Shown here in pieces: positions 1 through 11,100 of a stretch of DNA of 64,000 nt. Under the pieces are notes generated by a model. The model ran no database searches and was not told where the DNA came from. It saw only the letters and a program-made list of their open reading frames with translations. This stretch comes from Sphagnum compactum (Eukaryota; Bryophyta; Sphagnopsida; Sphagnales): assembly GCA_965153455.1 (NCBI GenBank), contig OZ234499.1, positions 3,331,577 to 3,395,576 of the forward strand, written 5' to 3'. The position numbers and the translations under genes are program-made. Position 1 is the stretch's first letter, and each line of letters starts with the position of its first letter.

Positions 1-1091
1 ACTTTTACCTTGACATCCTTAGCTCATAAGACTATGAATGCACCCTTAATAATGTGTGATCTATTGGGTTAATGAAATGGCAACCAGGACAAAACATAAA
101 AATGATAAACAAGATAGGGCTTGTGTGAGAATCAAGCAACTAATGTCTTATTGATAAAATGAGGAAAAATAAAAGAACTTGAGAAGAAAAACAAAAGAAC
201 AACTAGGTATTAAACTTTAAATGAAATGCTAATGAAAATATAGAACAAAAGGAATACACATTAAAATAAAAAAGTGGATGTCAATTAACATACACTTCCT
301 TCCCTATATGTCATGAGTGTGCACATGTAAGTTTTTGCATTTCAAATGCATTGGATTTGCATTTGACTTTTGTCAAAAAAAAACTTTAAGGAGAAACCAA
401 TGTCATGTAAACTTTTCAAAAAGACAAGAGAAGAATAAAATATTTTTTTTCCAAATTGGTAAAGAAAACTAATAGCTTGTAGGGAGCTAAGTCATTAAAG
501 CTTCCAAACCCCACCAACCTTCTTAAGACAATTGTTGAACATATATTATGGATAAAAAATTAACAATGATGAATGAATTCCATTCATTATGAAAAATGGA
601 TTTTCTCACATGAACAACAAGCTAATTACTGATGGATGAACATGGATGTCCATAGATGAAAGGTACATATTCACGAATGCAAATCATCTTGAGCAACATG
701 AAACATGCCAAGAGATATCATCTCATTTATGAACGATTTTAAAGCTCTCAATATATGTTTTATAATTTTAAGTTGGTGTCAATGGATGCCATTTGTGACA
801 ATTATTTTGTTCCCAAGTTTTGTTGTTTAACAAATGATGATTTGGTGTGTCGCACCACTAATTAAGAGAAAAAATATGACTTTAAAACACATTAAAATAC
901 AATTTGAAGTTGATAGTTTAATCCAGGTTTCACTTTGTTCCAATGGGGATTTCAAACTAGACATTTCAGCCCCAAAAATTAAACTTGTATTAATTTTGTA
1001 TTCAAGTTAATAAAAGACTTGAATTCAAGTTAAACCAAACCTACATGGCCAAGTCACCAAGTCCACATCACCTATGGCACATTGCCAATGT
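1..1091. other. AT-rich intergenic sequence
   Basis: I see no coding exon here. The sequence is AT-rich with short A and T tracts, and there is no long open frame with protein-like composition on either strand. Nothing regulatory can be assigned. Confidence 0.6.
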
Positions 1092-1554
1092 GGCAAGTCC
1101 ACTTAATATTGTGTGGATGCCCTGATGCACCACAAGCTGCCCACAATTATTATTTTCAGGCTGCCCAATGCCTGAAATTGATTCCCTCCTTACCCTAATT
1201 TGACTCTATTAAGACTTCACTAGCTACCTTGGTGGATGCCAATATTTTAAAATGAAATCAATAAAAAAAAAATGGCTTTAGAAATTGTATATGTAGAGAG
1301 AGCTAAAAATATGAAGGAAAAGACATTGTGAATGAATATCCATTTTTGGATTAAAAAAGTTTATTTGTGCTTAGCTTGGAAGTAGGTTTGGGATAGATTA
1401 ACTTAATTTGGTCAAGTTTTTTTTTGGGGCAAGGAAGGAATAAATTAGGACAAAGAAGGAATAAATTTCAGGCATTGGGCAGCCCACAAATCAATCAATT
1501 GTAGGCGGTTCATGGTGCCTTCAGGCAGTCCACAAGATGAATTGAGCTTGGCAA
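1092..1554. repeat. Large imperfect inverted repeat (~110-bp arms)
   Basis: The left arm (1092-1201) and right arm (1442-1554) are reverse complements along about 110 bp with scattered mismatches and small indels. The best-conserved core is GGCTGCCCAATGCCTGAAAT, on the plus strand in the left arm and the minus strand in the right arm. The arms enclose about 240 bp of AT-rich DNA. This could be a degraded foldback/MITE-type element or two head-to-head copies of a short repeat. I did not find clear terminal motifs or a target-site duplication, so the class is unknown. A transcript across it would fold into a long hairpin. Confidence 0.75.
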
Positions 1555-2454
1555 GTTTTCAGTGTGACTTCAAGAATATGTAATTCCAAACTACGCGTGG
1601 GCACTCTGTTTTTTGATGGCAAATTTTCACTATTTGAGGTTTCTTTTTGGAGAAAAACTTGGAAACACATGATTTTTCCCGCATAAAATGCCACTTCTAG
1701 AAAGTCAAGAAATTTTTAAAAAGAAAAAACATTGCATGTAGGTAGAGTACATTTTTTTTTTAAAAAATTAAAAAATTAGTTTTCTGATGTTGTTGCATCA
1801 ATAGTGATTATCCCAAAAAAAACATTTAGCATTAATTGGCCAAATATTGTTAAACAAGGTGTGACAATATTTGAGTGTGGAGATAAGAGGCAATCTCATA
1901 CCCATGGCCTAACCTAAATAAGCTTGAATCAAACAATAGTGAAGCAAAAAGTGAATGTGGAATTGTTTGATCTCCTAAGAAACCCAAATAGCACTTAGAA
2001 AAGAGGGCAACAGTACATAAGCACATATATACGGTAGAAAGACCTGTAGTCACATTAGCTTCAGCCAAAATTGAGTTCAATAATAGACAATTTAGTGATG
2101 GCAAGAATGCACATTTTCTGAGCAAACCATAAACAGAATCAGCATGAGAAATCCTTAAAGCAAAAGCAGATTGCATGGATCCCATTTGCAAACAAACACC
2201 GGAAAAGTCCAAAACACACACTCTAGGATTAATGAGTGAGTGCGATATGATCTCAATTTCACTAGTTTTTATGGTACAAGGATTTGGGAGGGCTCAATCT
2301 GGGGAACCATGACAAGTATTAAGCATGGTTTTAGACTCCAGGCTTTAGTATGCGAAACTGCATAACAGTAATTTAAAAAGCCTTTCAATTGAGAGTTGTT
2401 TTTTTGAGTGCTTTTTTTTCCTTTTGGGTCACTCAAAATTATCATGTTTCTCTG
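1555..2454. other. Intergenic region downstream of the receptor kinase
   Basis: This stretch lies 3' of the minus-strand receptor kinase and presumably holds its 3' UTR and polyadenylation region. A 123-codon open frame at 1850-2221 on the minus strand shows no domain or repeat I recognise and is probably chance. Confidence 0.5.
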
Positions 2455-5400
2455 TCACCTACTAAGGATGGAATCGTCTGCCGCTCCATCAAAGAAGTTT
2501 AAAACCACTGATCTATCTGACAATGATGGGGAGGCACCATCAAGTGAACGTACCACTTGTTGCATTGTTGGTCGTTTCGCCGCTTCATTAAGCGTGCACT
2601 CACAACCAACCTCCAAAAGGCGAAGTGGGTCATTGCCAATCCCCCTCATATCTAAAGATGGGTCCAGTGCTTCATGGCCTGCATCTGCTGCGACCAGCTT
2701 GTGCACCCAAGTCACAAGGTTATCACCACTGCTGTGTTGGTATGTTGGCAGTTGCCCGGTGGCAAGCTCCAGCAACACAATGCCAAAGCTGTAAACATCA
2801 CCCTTGGTTGTGGCAATGGAGCACTGGCTGTATTCAGGAGGGATGTACCCGACTGTACCTGCAAAATCAGTGCTGACATGTGTGTCACCTACGCTGATCA
2901 GTCGGGCTAACCCAAAGTCCGCTACCTGGGCTTCAAATTTCTCATCCAAGAGGATGTTGCTAGCCTTGATGTCACGATGGATTACATGGGGGATGCAAAC
3001 ATGGTGTAGAAATGCCAGACCCCGGGCTGCACCCCTTGCGACCTCGAGTCGGGCCTGCCATGTTAGCTGAGGTTTGCTGTTGTCTTCTTGGTACCGGTGG
3101 ATCCAAGACTCTAGACTGCCATGCTCCATGAATTTGTATACCAGGAATCGGTCCTCTCCCACACTGCAGTAACCCAACAGTGACACAAGGTTCCGATGCT
3201 TGATCTTTCCAAGCGTCTGCATTTCTGATAGAAATTCCCTGTCCCCATCAAACCTATGTCGAAAGAGCTTCTTCACCGCCACTTGCATGCCAGATTTCAG
3301 TGTCGCTCTGTACACAAAACCAAATCCACCATCTCCTATGATATTCTCAGGATCAAAGTTGTTCGTAGCATTAACAATATCCTCCACCGTAAGCTTGAAC
3401 ATGACCTTCTCAAAAGTGGCACAGTTGATACTCAGGCGCTGATTGTTGATCAACCCCGGCAATAACCAATGCATCTTGTCATGCTCATTCATTTCCCCCA
3501 AATCTGTGGAGTGCACAACCTTGACCTCATCCCTCCATCGCCTGAACATGCATCTGTACAAAATTACTACAGCACTCAAAACAGCAAGGACCGACAAGCT
3601 CACTGGAATCCAGATCACCGCCTGAAACGGGAAAGATCTCTTGCTACCAACCGACGGTGCTGCAGATGGTGCTGGAGAAGGTGCTGCCTGACATGGCTGC
3701 TTAATAGCATTGGCCTGCTTCTTTAAGTAGTAGCCACAAAGGTCATTGTCAAAGTAGGAGCTCACATCAAAAGTCTCAAACTGGTGGTTGAGTGGGACTT
3801 TTCCAGACAAGTGATTGTGTGAAACATTGAAATACACCAAAAAGTAGAGGTTGGTAAGGTTGTCGGGAATATGGCCAGACAACCCATTGCCAGAAAGGTC
3901 AAGTGCATTCAACTGGTGCGCATCTCCAAGGCTTGCCGGAATACTGCCAGTGAGATTATTGCCTGATAAGTCTAAGATGAGCATGTTGGTGAGGTTGCCA
4001 AGAACTGGCGGCACCTCACCACTCAACAAGTTGTCTGACAAATCCATGAGAGTGGCACCCGTCCCAAGCAGGTATCTCAATTGCAAACCCATCATTATGT
4101 ACTTCACAAACAAATCCGACAGATCTGTGCTTGGCTCTGTAACCCTCGGGGTTCCCTTAAACATTGACAAATTGCTCAGTGATGCAGGGATGGAACCATT
4201 CAACTGGTTCATATGAAGATCAAGAACCTGAAGCTTTGGAAAGTTGCCCAGCCAATCAGGCACGGGCCCTGTTAAGTTGTTCCCACTCAAGCAAAAGTAC
4301 CGCATCTCTTCCCACAGCTCAGATAAACCCTGTGGTATGACACCTGAGAGGTGATTGCTTCCGAGGCTGAGCCCCTGCAATTTCAAGCATTTATTCAGGT
4401 CAATTGGAATTGGACCTGTAAACTGATTGTCGCTGAGAATGAGGTTTACAAGGTTAGTGAGATTCCCAAGTGCGTCCGGCAGAGTGCCGGTCAACTGATT
4501 GCTTCCAAGATCCAAGACCTCCAGCATTGTGCATTTACACAGCTCGGGCGGAAAACCCCCAATGAGGTTATTTCCTTTCAAGGAAAGGTTGTTGAGCTTC
4601 GACAACTGACCAAGCACTGGTGGTATCTCACCTGTCAAATTGTTGGAGGCCAGATCAAGCTCAACCAAGCTGGAACAATTTCCCAAGGATGCAGGCACAG
4701 GTCCAAACAGCTCATTCGAAGACAAAATCAGAGTGGAGAGGTTGCCAAGCTTATCAAGATCCAATGGAATGAACCCAGTGAGGTTGTTCCTTCCAAGATC
4801 AATTCTCACTAAGCTTGTCAAATTGACCAAGAATTCCGGAACAGGCCCCGTGAAATTGTTCTCGCCCAAAGTGAGGTTTTGCAGCGAGACACATCCAGAA
4901 ATCCCTTGCGGAATATTCCCCACCAGTTGGTTACCTGCTAAAACAAGCACCTGGAGGGCTTTAAGGTTTCCAATCTCCGCTGGAATCTCACCTTGGAAGT
5001 AGTTTCCACCAAGATCCAGAAACTGAATCTGCCCCCAATAGTCAGGTGGCGAGATTGTCACAGTCCCCGTCAAGTTATTGCTGTTCAGCGAGACATTGAC
5101 TAGGTTTGGTAGCTTCCAAACACCCGAAGGAACAGAGCCAGAAAGTTGATTGAACGAAAGATCCAAGACTGCAAGCTGCCGAAGATTTGCAAATGTCTCC
5201 GGGATGCTTCCATTCAAAAGCTTGTTACCACCAAGCTTCAGAACCTGCCAAAACCGACAACATTGAGACCATCATCTTGCTTGCTGTGTATCAGTTTTTG
5301 ATGACACCCACCCTAATCTGCTTCCCAAAATGGATGCACACAACAAGGATGGCATCATTCTTTACTCTGATCTCTTCTTGCTCATGATCATTCCAAACAC

Positions 5401-6499
5401 CAGCTAACTTGTTTGCTTTTAGAAGAAACAGTTTTGCAGCAGCAGCAGCAAACTTTGCTACCAGAAAATCCCTCAACAACATAAATCTGCTAATTGCAAA
5501 TTTGTAAGTCTGGACCTGCCCACCCATTCTCCTTAACAACAAAAACACATCAGAAGAGAATCAGGCGTTGAAGCAGAAGCTCAAACAAATCTGATGAGGA
5601 GCTGTATAACAAAGAGCAAGCTTTTGCAAGTTGAGTATGGGTATGTGTGTGGATGTGGGTGTATGTGTGTCCATCCAGCCAGAGGAGGAGCCATACATAC
5701 TGCATACCTTGAGAGACAACAGAGAATTTCCAAGCTGAGGTGGGATGGAGCCCGACAGATTGGTGTTGCTCAAATCCAAGAACTCGAGCTTTGAACACAA
5801 GGACAATTCGACAGGGATGTGGCTTTGGTTGAAATTGTTGTTGGAAAGATTGAGTGTGGCAAGCTCAGAAAGGTTGCCAAGTGCAGCAGGTAAGTAGCTC
5901 ACCACGAGTGCACTACTGTTCAGGAATAACCCCACAACTCGCCCCATTCCCCCAGGATCACATACAACACCTTCCCAGCTACACAGATTACTGCTACTTC
6001 CTCCTCCCACCACCCAGCTAGCCAACAAATTGCCGCTGCCTTGAACTACTGCCTGCTTGAACTCCAGCAATGCCTGCTCGTCTATCGCAGAGCTTCCGGA
6101 AATGGATGGAAGCTGCTGCTGCTGCTGCTGTTGGGAGGTGGGTGGTAAGAAAGTAGTTGCAGAAATTAGGGTTGGGTCTGCTGCTGACAAAACAGCGAGC
6201 AGACATGAGAATTGCTGCTGGGTCGAGGCCTTCAACTTCAAAGAGCTTTGAACGGATGCAAAAGTGGGCGAGAAAGTGTGGAAGAAGAAGATGATCACGG
6301 CCAGAAGAGCGAGATGCAGAATTTGGTACACATAAGACGACGACGACGGAGGACTGTTCATTGAGTCCTTTCTTCTTCTTCTTCTTCTTCTTCTTCCACA
6401 GGAGCCCTTGTTTTGTCCACTTTTGGCTGCTGCTGCTTCGTCCTCTTCCTCCTCTTGCTGGAGCAGCATCTTCTTCTGATCATCACATCCTCCTCTCAT
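2455..6499 (-). CDS. LRR receptor-like serine/threonine kinase (EMS1/PSKR/PSY1R/BRI1 type, LRR-X)
   Basis: A plasma-membrane receptor kinase that senses an extracellular ligand through leucine-rich repeats. Exon 1 is 6499-5708 and exon 2 is 5244-2455. The phase-0 intron (5707-5245) has donor AAG|GTATGC and acceptor TTGGCAG|GTTCTG, and joining restores a perfect LRR. The product is 1193 aa from the ATG at 6499, or 1147 aa from the ATG at 6361. The later start puts the hydrophobic stretch YVYQILHLALLAVIIFFF at the N-terminus as a normal signal peptide. The earlier start adds an acidic and poly-Arg extension encoded by an AGA microsatellite. Next come a Cys-containing LRR N-cap (SWEGVVC), roughly 20 LRRs, an island-like break (YIMMGLQLRYLLG) before the last repeats, and a transmembrane segment near residues 806-827. 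The kinase follows: glycine loop GDGGFGFVY 901-909, Lys922, HRD 1020-1022, DFG 1040-1042 and the activation segment GTVGYIPPEY. All catalytic residues are present, so it should be active. EMS1 and BRI1 are of similar length (about 1190 aa). The kinase looks closest to EMS1 and PSY1R, but the ligand cannot be inferred. Confidence 0.93.
6361..6397 (-). repeat. In-frame AGA/GAA microsatellite in receptor-kinase exon 1
   Basis: A run of trinucleotides (TTC on the plus strand, AGA in the mRNA) encodes eight consecutive arginines just before the ATG at 6361. A second trinucleotide run at 6114-6132 encodes the glutamine stretch in the ectodomain N-terminus. The arginine tract sits upstream of the signal peptide, which supports the downstream ATG being the functional start. 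Confidence 0.8.
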
Positions 6500-6748
6500 C
6501 TGTTGCCAGCGAAATCCAAACACCAACCCCTTGAAACAAACGCCTTACGCCCGCCGAGGGGAGAAAACGCCACCGCCGGAGGACTGCTTCTTCTCCTCCT
6601 CCTCCCTCTCTCTTTCATTTCTGCAGTTCAAGAATGAACCCTGCTGCGTGCTGCTGGAGTGGAGTTTTCAGCAGTAGTACAAATTCTTCAACCTATTCTT
6701 CTTATACAACTGTGTCTCTGGATGGAAGGAGGAGGACAAAACCCCATC

Positions 6749-6782
<34 letters not shown>

Positions 6783-8100
6783 CTGGAGTACCAAATGAGA
6801 TGTACAGACAGGAAGCTAGCTCTTGGTGGGTGGTGGGTGTGTTTCATGTTGTTTGTTCATTTCCAAGCTCCTCATGGTTGTAACATGAATGAGACCCGCA
6901 AATCGACAACGACAACGTGTTTCAGAAAACCATGGTAAAAAATTGGTCGCAAATCTGGACAAGTCAACAACCCCAACAAACAACCGAAAAACTTGCAAAG
7001 ACCCCTTCACAAAGACCAAAAAGGAAAAAACAAACAAACCCAAAACCAGCACCAGCAAGTGGGTTCGTGAACATGAACCCCAAAGACTTGCAAAGAAGCT
7101 TCACAAAGACCAAAGAGTAAGGAATTTTTTCAAAGAACAAACCCAAAAAAAACAGGGTTCATGACACAAATCTCAGAATGAAGATAGAGTTGACAAAATC
7201 ACACAAAACAGAACGAAACAACAAATCAACCAACAAACAAACTGTTAGACATCATCAGATAGAGAAGATGATGATGACGATGATGAGCAAAGAAAGTGAA
7301 AAAGACATCAATCAAAGGAGGAGGAGGAGGAAGAAGAAGAGCATCATATCAGAAGATGAACAACAACAAGAAACTAGACCCCATCCACAAACCCCTCCTC
7401 CTCAAAGGAGGAAAGATCTCATCAAAACAAAGCAAAAAACAACAAGACCAGAGAGATATATGTCTGGAGGAGAGTTTTGCTACACAAACTCAGATGGTCA
7501 AAACCGGCTGCAAAAACAAAAAAAAAACAAAACAAAACAAAAGAAAAACACAAATGGAAATCTGTAAAGAGAGATTTAATACAAATGATGGGTGTTTATG
7601 TTTGGCTGTTCCACAGAAAGACAGACCAGACAGACAGAGAGGCAAAAGAAATGAGAAAAAATGCAATGGAAGTCAAGGAAAGCAAAAGGAAGTAAGGAGA
7701 AGAGAGAAACAAGGTCGGTGCACGAGCAAGTGGAGCAACATCTGCAAGAGAGAAAGAAACTTACTTGTAATCTCTCCCAAAACCAAAAACCTCCAAACCC
7801 CAAAAAAAAAAAAACCCCCTCTTGTCCCCACAAGAGGACAAAGAAAAGGGAGATAGCCTTTGACTCTCCCCCCACACAGAAAAAATCTTTGAGCAATAAT
7901 AAGTACAAACTATAGAAAACACCAAACAAAACAAAACCAAAACAGAAAAAAATGTATGTTGTAAGCTCTTTTGTAGCTGCTGCTGCTGAGTGCTTCTTTC
8001 CCTCCTCTCTCTCTCTGTGTGTGTGTGTGTCTCTCTCTCTCTCTCTCCTTTTGCTTCAATTTTGTAATGATCTAAGTATCTCATCTACAGTGCAACTCTC
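6500..8100. promoter_or_regulatory. Upstream/5' UTR region of the receptor kinase, purine/pyrimidine-biased
   Basis: In-frame TAA at 6547-6545 (read on the minus strand) closes the receptor kinase frame, so coding starts no further upstream than 6499. The region holds CT-rich simple sequence (about 6751-6782 and 8004-8047, GA-rich in the mRNA sense) and a long A-rich stretch (6890-7930). The lysine-rich plus-strand open frames here are a result of that base bias. A transcription start cannot be placed. Confidence 0.45.
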
Positions 8101-11100
8101 TCATCATGATCATGATCATGTGTGATTGATTGATTGTTTCTTTGTTTGTTTGTTTGCTTACTTTGTGTGATTTTTCATCAACTTGGGCTCCACATTGCTT
8201 TGCACTTAACCAATGAAAGTGATGAAATTTTTGAATGAAAGACCATTTTTGAATGAAAGACAATTTTTGAATGGAAAAAATGCTAGAATAAAGTTTTTTT
8301 TTTTGAGCTTTTTCTTTTTCATCATAACCCAACAAGATTTTATTTGCATTTTCATATCTCATATATGGTCAAATTTGACTCAACTTCGCAAGTGATTTTT
8401 TTGTTTGCAGCAAAAATTCACCATTTTGCTATTACAATTTTTAAAAAAGTCCCCCAAGCAAAAATGGTGGAGGGAACTTTTTGAAATTTTTCGCAAAAAA
8501 ATAAAAAAATCATCACATTTCAAGGAAGAAATTTATGAAATCACCAAGATTTTTCTTTTTTGAAGTCGCCATATTTGACCTAATGGGTTGTAATAGTTCA
8601 CCAACATGTAATAAGATTCCTAATTTTTTTTAAAAAATTACTTCTCTATTTTCCTTGTAAGGGGTATTTGGTAAAATCCACTTTTGGAGCAACATGAGAA
8701 AATTGAAAAATAATAATAATAATTTAATTTTTAGAAAAACCTTAAACCTTCCTATCAATGATTGTGGCTACTAAATCACAAAATTGACAAAAATCAATTG
8801 CCACAATAATCATCATCATCATCATCATCATCATCACCTCTCCTCATCAGTTCTGTGTGTATTTTGACCACCTTTAATTTCCCATTAACCCATCATGCCT
8901 CAATCAATGCTGCAAACCCGAGTAGGTAGTAGGTACCAGGCGGGTATTACCTCAGGTCATATCTAGTCTGGTAGGGTCCTTGATACTCATATTGATACCC
9001 ATTGTTCATATCTGGCCAGGCCTTCTAAATATATACCATAGTGCCTAGTAGCCTGGTTACGCACTAATTAATTATTTTTTGAATTGCCAAAATTTCTGAA
9101 ATAAACTTGCCAAATATAACTATTTTTCGTGCTGAAAAGTAAATTATGAAACAATTATTATTATTATTATTATTAGGCACCTTGCTCCCAAACCATGGTA
9201 GGTACTACGGTTTATAGCTTATACCAGTCCAACATGGGTAGTAGGTACGCTACTACCCGCCCTCTTTGGAATGGGTTAGGGTTTAGGTTTTAGGGTTTAT
9301 TAGGGTGACTTTGGTGACTTTGTGCTACTCTTTTTTTTTTCAAGTTTGTTAAATTTTTATAATCAAATTCAATTCAAAGTTTAAACCCATATGATGATCT
9401 ATGTTTTCTTTTATGGCTACTCCTTCAATTTCAGCAACGATTTTCAACATGGTAGTAGAGCTTGGTCGCTTGTGAAAAAAAGAAAGGATTTAAGTTTTGC
9501 TTCAAAAGTTCTATGTGTGTAAATGCTTGGGCAAAAATATTGTCTTGTGTTTAAGATAGTTGAACATCTTGGGTGTGTTCTTGATGAATGAATCATGGCA
9601 TGATCTTTGGGATGTTTGGATTGGTTGTGATTGCCACACATTGAAGGTCAAATTTTAACATGTACAACTTGAAAAATATCTCAAAGGGAAATCCCTTTAA
9701 AGGAGCTTGTAAGTGTATGTTGAAAAAGGTAAATAATGTAATTAAAGGCAATTTTCTCACCCTTTTTTTTGTTGCAAAAATTTGGAAATAACAAAATTCT
9801 TTTTTTTATTTCTAAAAATTTCTAAATTTCATTTAATAAAATTTCACAAATTTCTATACATGGTTCAAGTAGGTATCAATTTTTATTTTCTTTTCATTAT
9901 TTCAATAGCCAAATTTGGCAATCAGCTTATGGTTGATTGCCACCTCAGCTATATCACAATTTATTTTGTAAAACATTGGTTGTTTAAGCACGACTTTTGC
10001 ATTATGATATTCAATTGATGTGGGTTGATGCTTTTAAGATATTGAAGATGATTCTTTTTTTAATCTTGTTGCACATGTAAATTGCTAAAGACGCTTGATG
10101 AAGTATGATAGTTAATTACATTTTGGATAGAACTTATATTTTGAATTAGAACAAGTCTTTGCTAATAGGTTTTTAATTTTTTGAAAATCAATATGTGCCA
10201 TATGGCACATCAAATTCTTTGTAGTTGAAATCTAGCTTAAATTATATTTGGGACAATTCCACCTTCTTTTCAAATGTGAGGGCTTCACAACAATTTCATA
10301 CTATAAAGGAAGTATTTTTCATCTTTTCAACAATTTGATTTGAGTTACAAAGCTTTATTAACAAAAATAGTCTTAACATTCACGGAAAATTGCATAGTCA
10401 CTAGTGGTTCATGTCTACTTAATTTGTGTTTCCAAAGGCATTAAAGATAGGATTCATGCTCCAAAGTTAATGATTAAGTTGAAAAACATCAAAATTGAAT
10501 TAGCAACAAATTGTTAGGAGTTGATAACTTTCAACTCAAGCATGGTACTTATTGAGACATTATTGATGATGGAAGGATACATAATAATGCATTAAAATTG
10601 TTCAACCTTTTTCACAAATTTACAAAAAAAGATTTATGTATCAAATACCATGTAGAGTTTATTACCTAGTCATGTCAACTAGTGATTGATTGTGTAGAAG
10701 GCGCGGGGACCTAAATGGAAATTTTGTTTGGAGTTATTTTGATAGGTGCCATTATGGCAAACATCATCATTGTGGTCCATTCCCAATAGATGGAGTTTTC
10801 TCAAGTGATGGGTATCGATTCTTGTGTTCATATATCAATGGATTGTGAAGATACAAAGAAGAGAAACATGTCAAGAGATGCTCAACAAGGAAGCAATTAT
10901 GGTTGAGAAGTCATTGCATGCTAGACTTATTTTCTTCACCAACACTAATGAAGTTCAATGCCATTAAAAACATGTTGAATTTTTTTCAACAAAAGACATT
11001 TACATGCACCAACATATAGCTTGTTGGGTCAAGGGTGAAAAAGAAAAAAGAAAAAGAAAAAGTGGGCTTCTCAAATGCTTATCCAGGATGGTGCAAAGTC

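Noticed and set aside
1850-2221. 123-codon minus-strand open frame
   Set aside because: No recognisable motif, no conserved splice context, and a length expected by chance.
2408-5002. Many plus-strand open frames opposite the receptor kinase
   Set aside because: They are antisense shadows of a long LRR/kinase coding exon.
7296-7856. 186-codon open frame, plus strand, very rich in Lys, Arg and Gln
   Set aside because: It lies in A-rich sequence upstream of the minus-strand receptor kinase, has no domain, and its composition follows from base bias.
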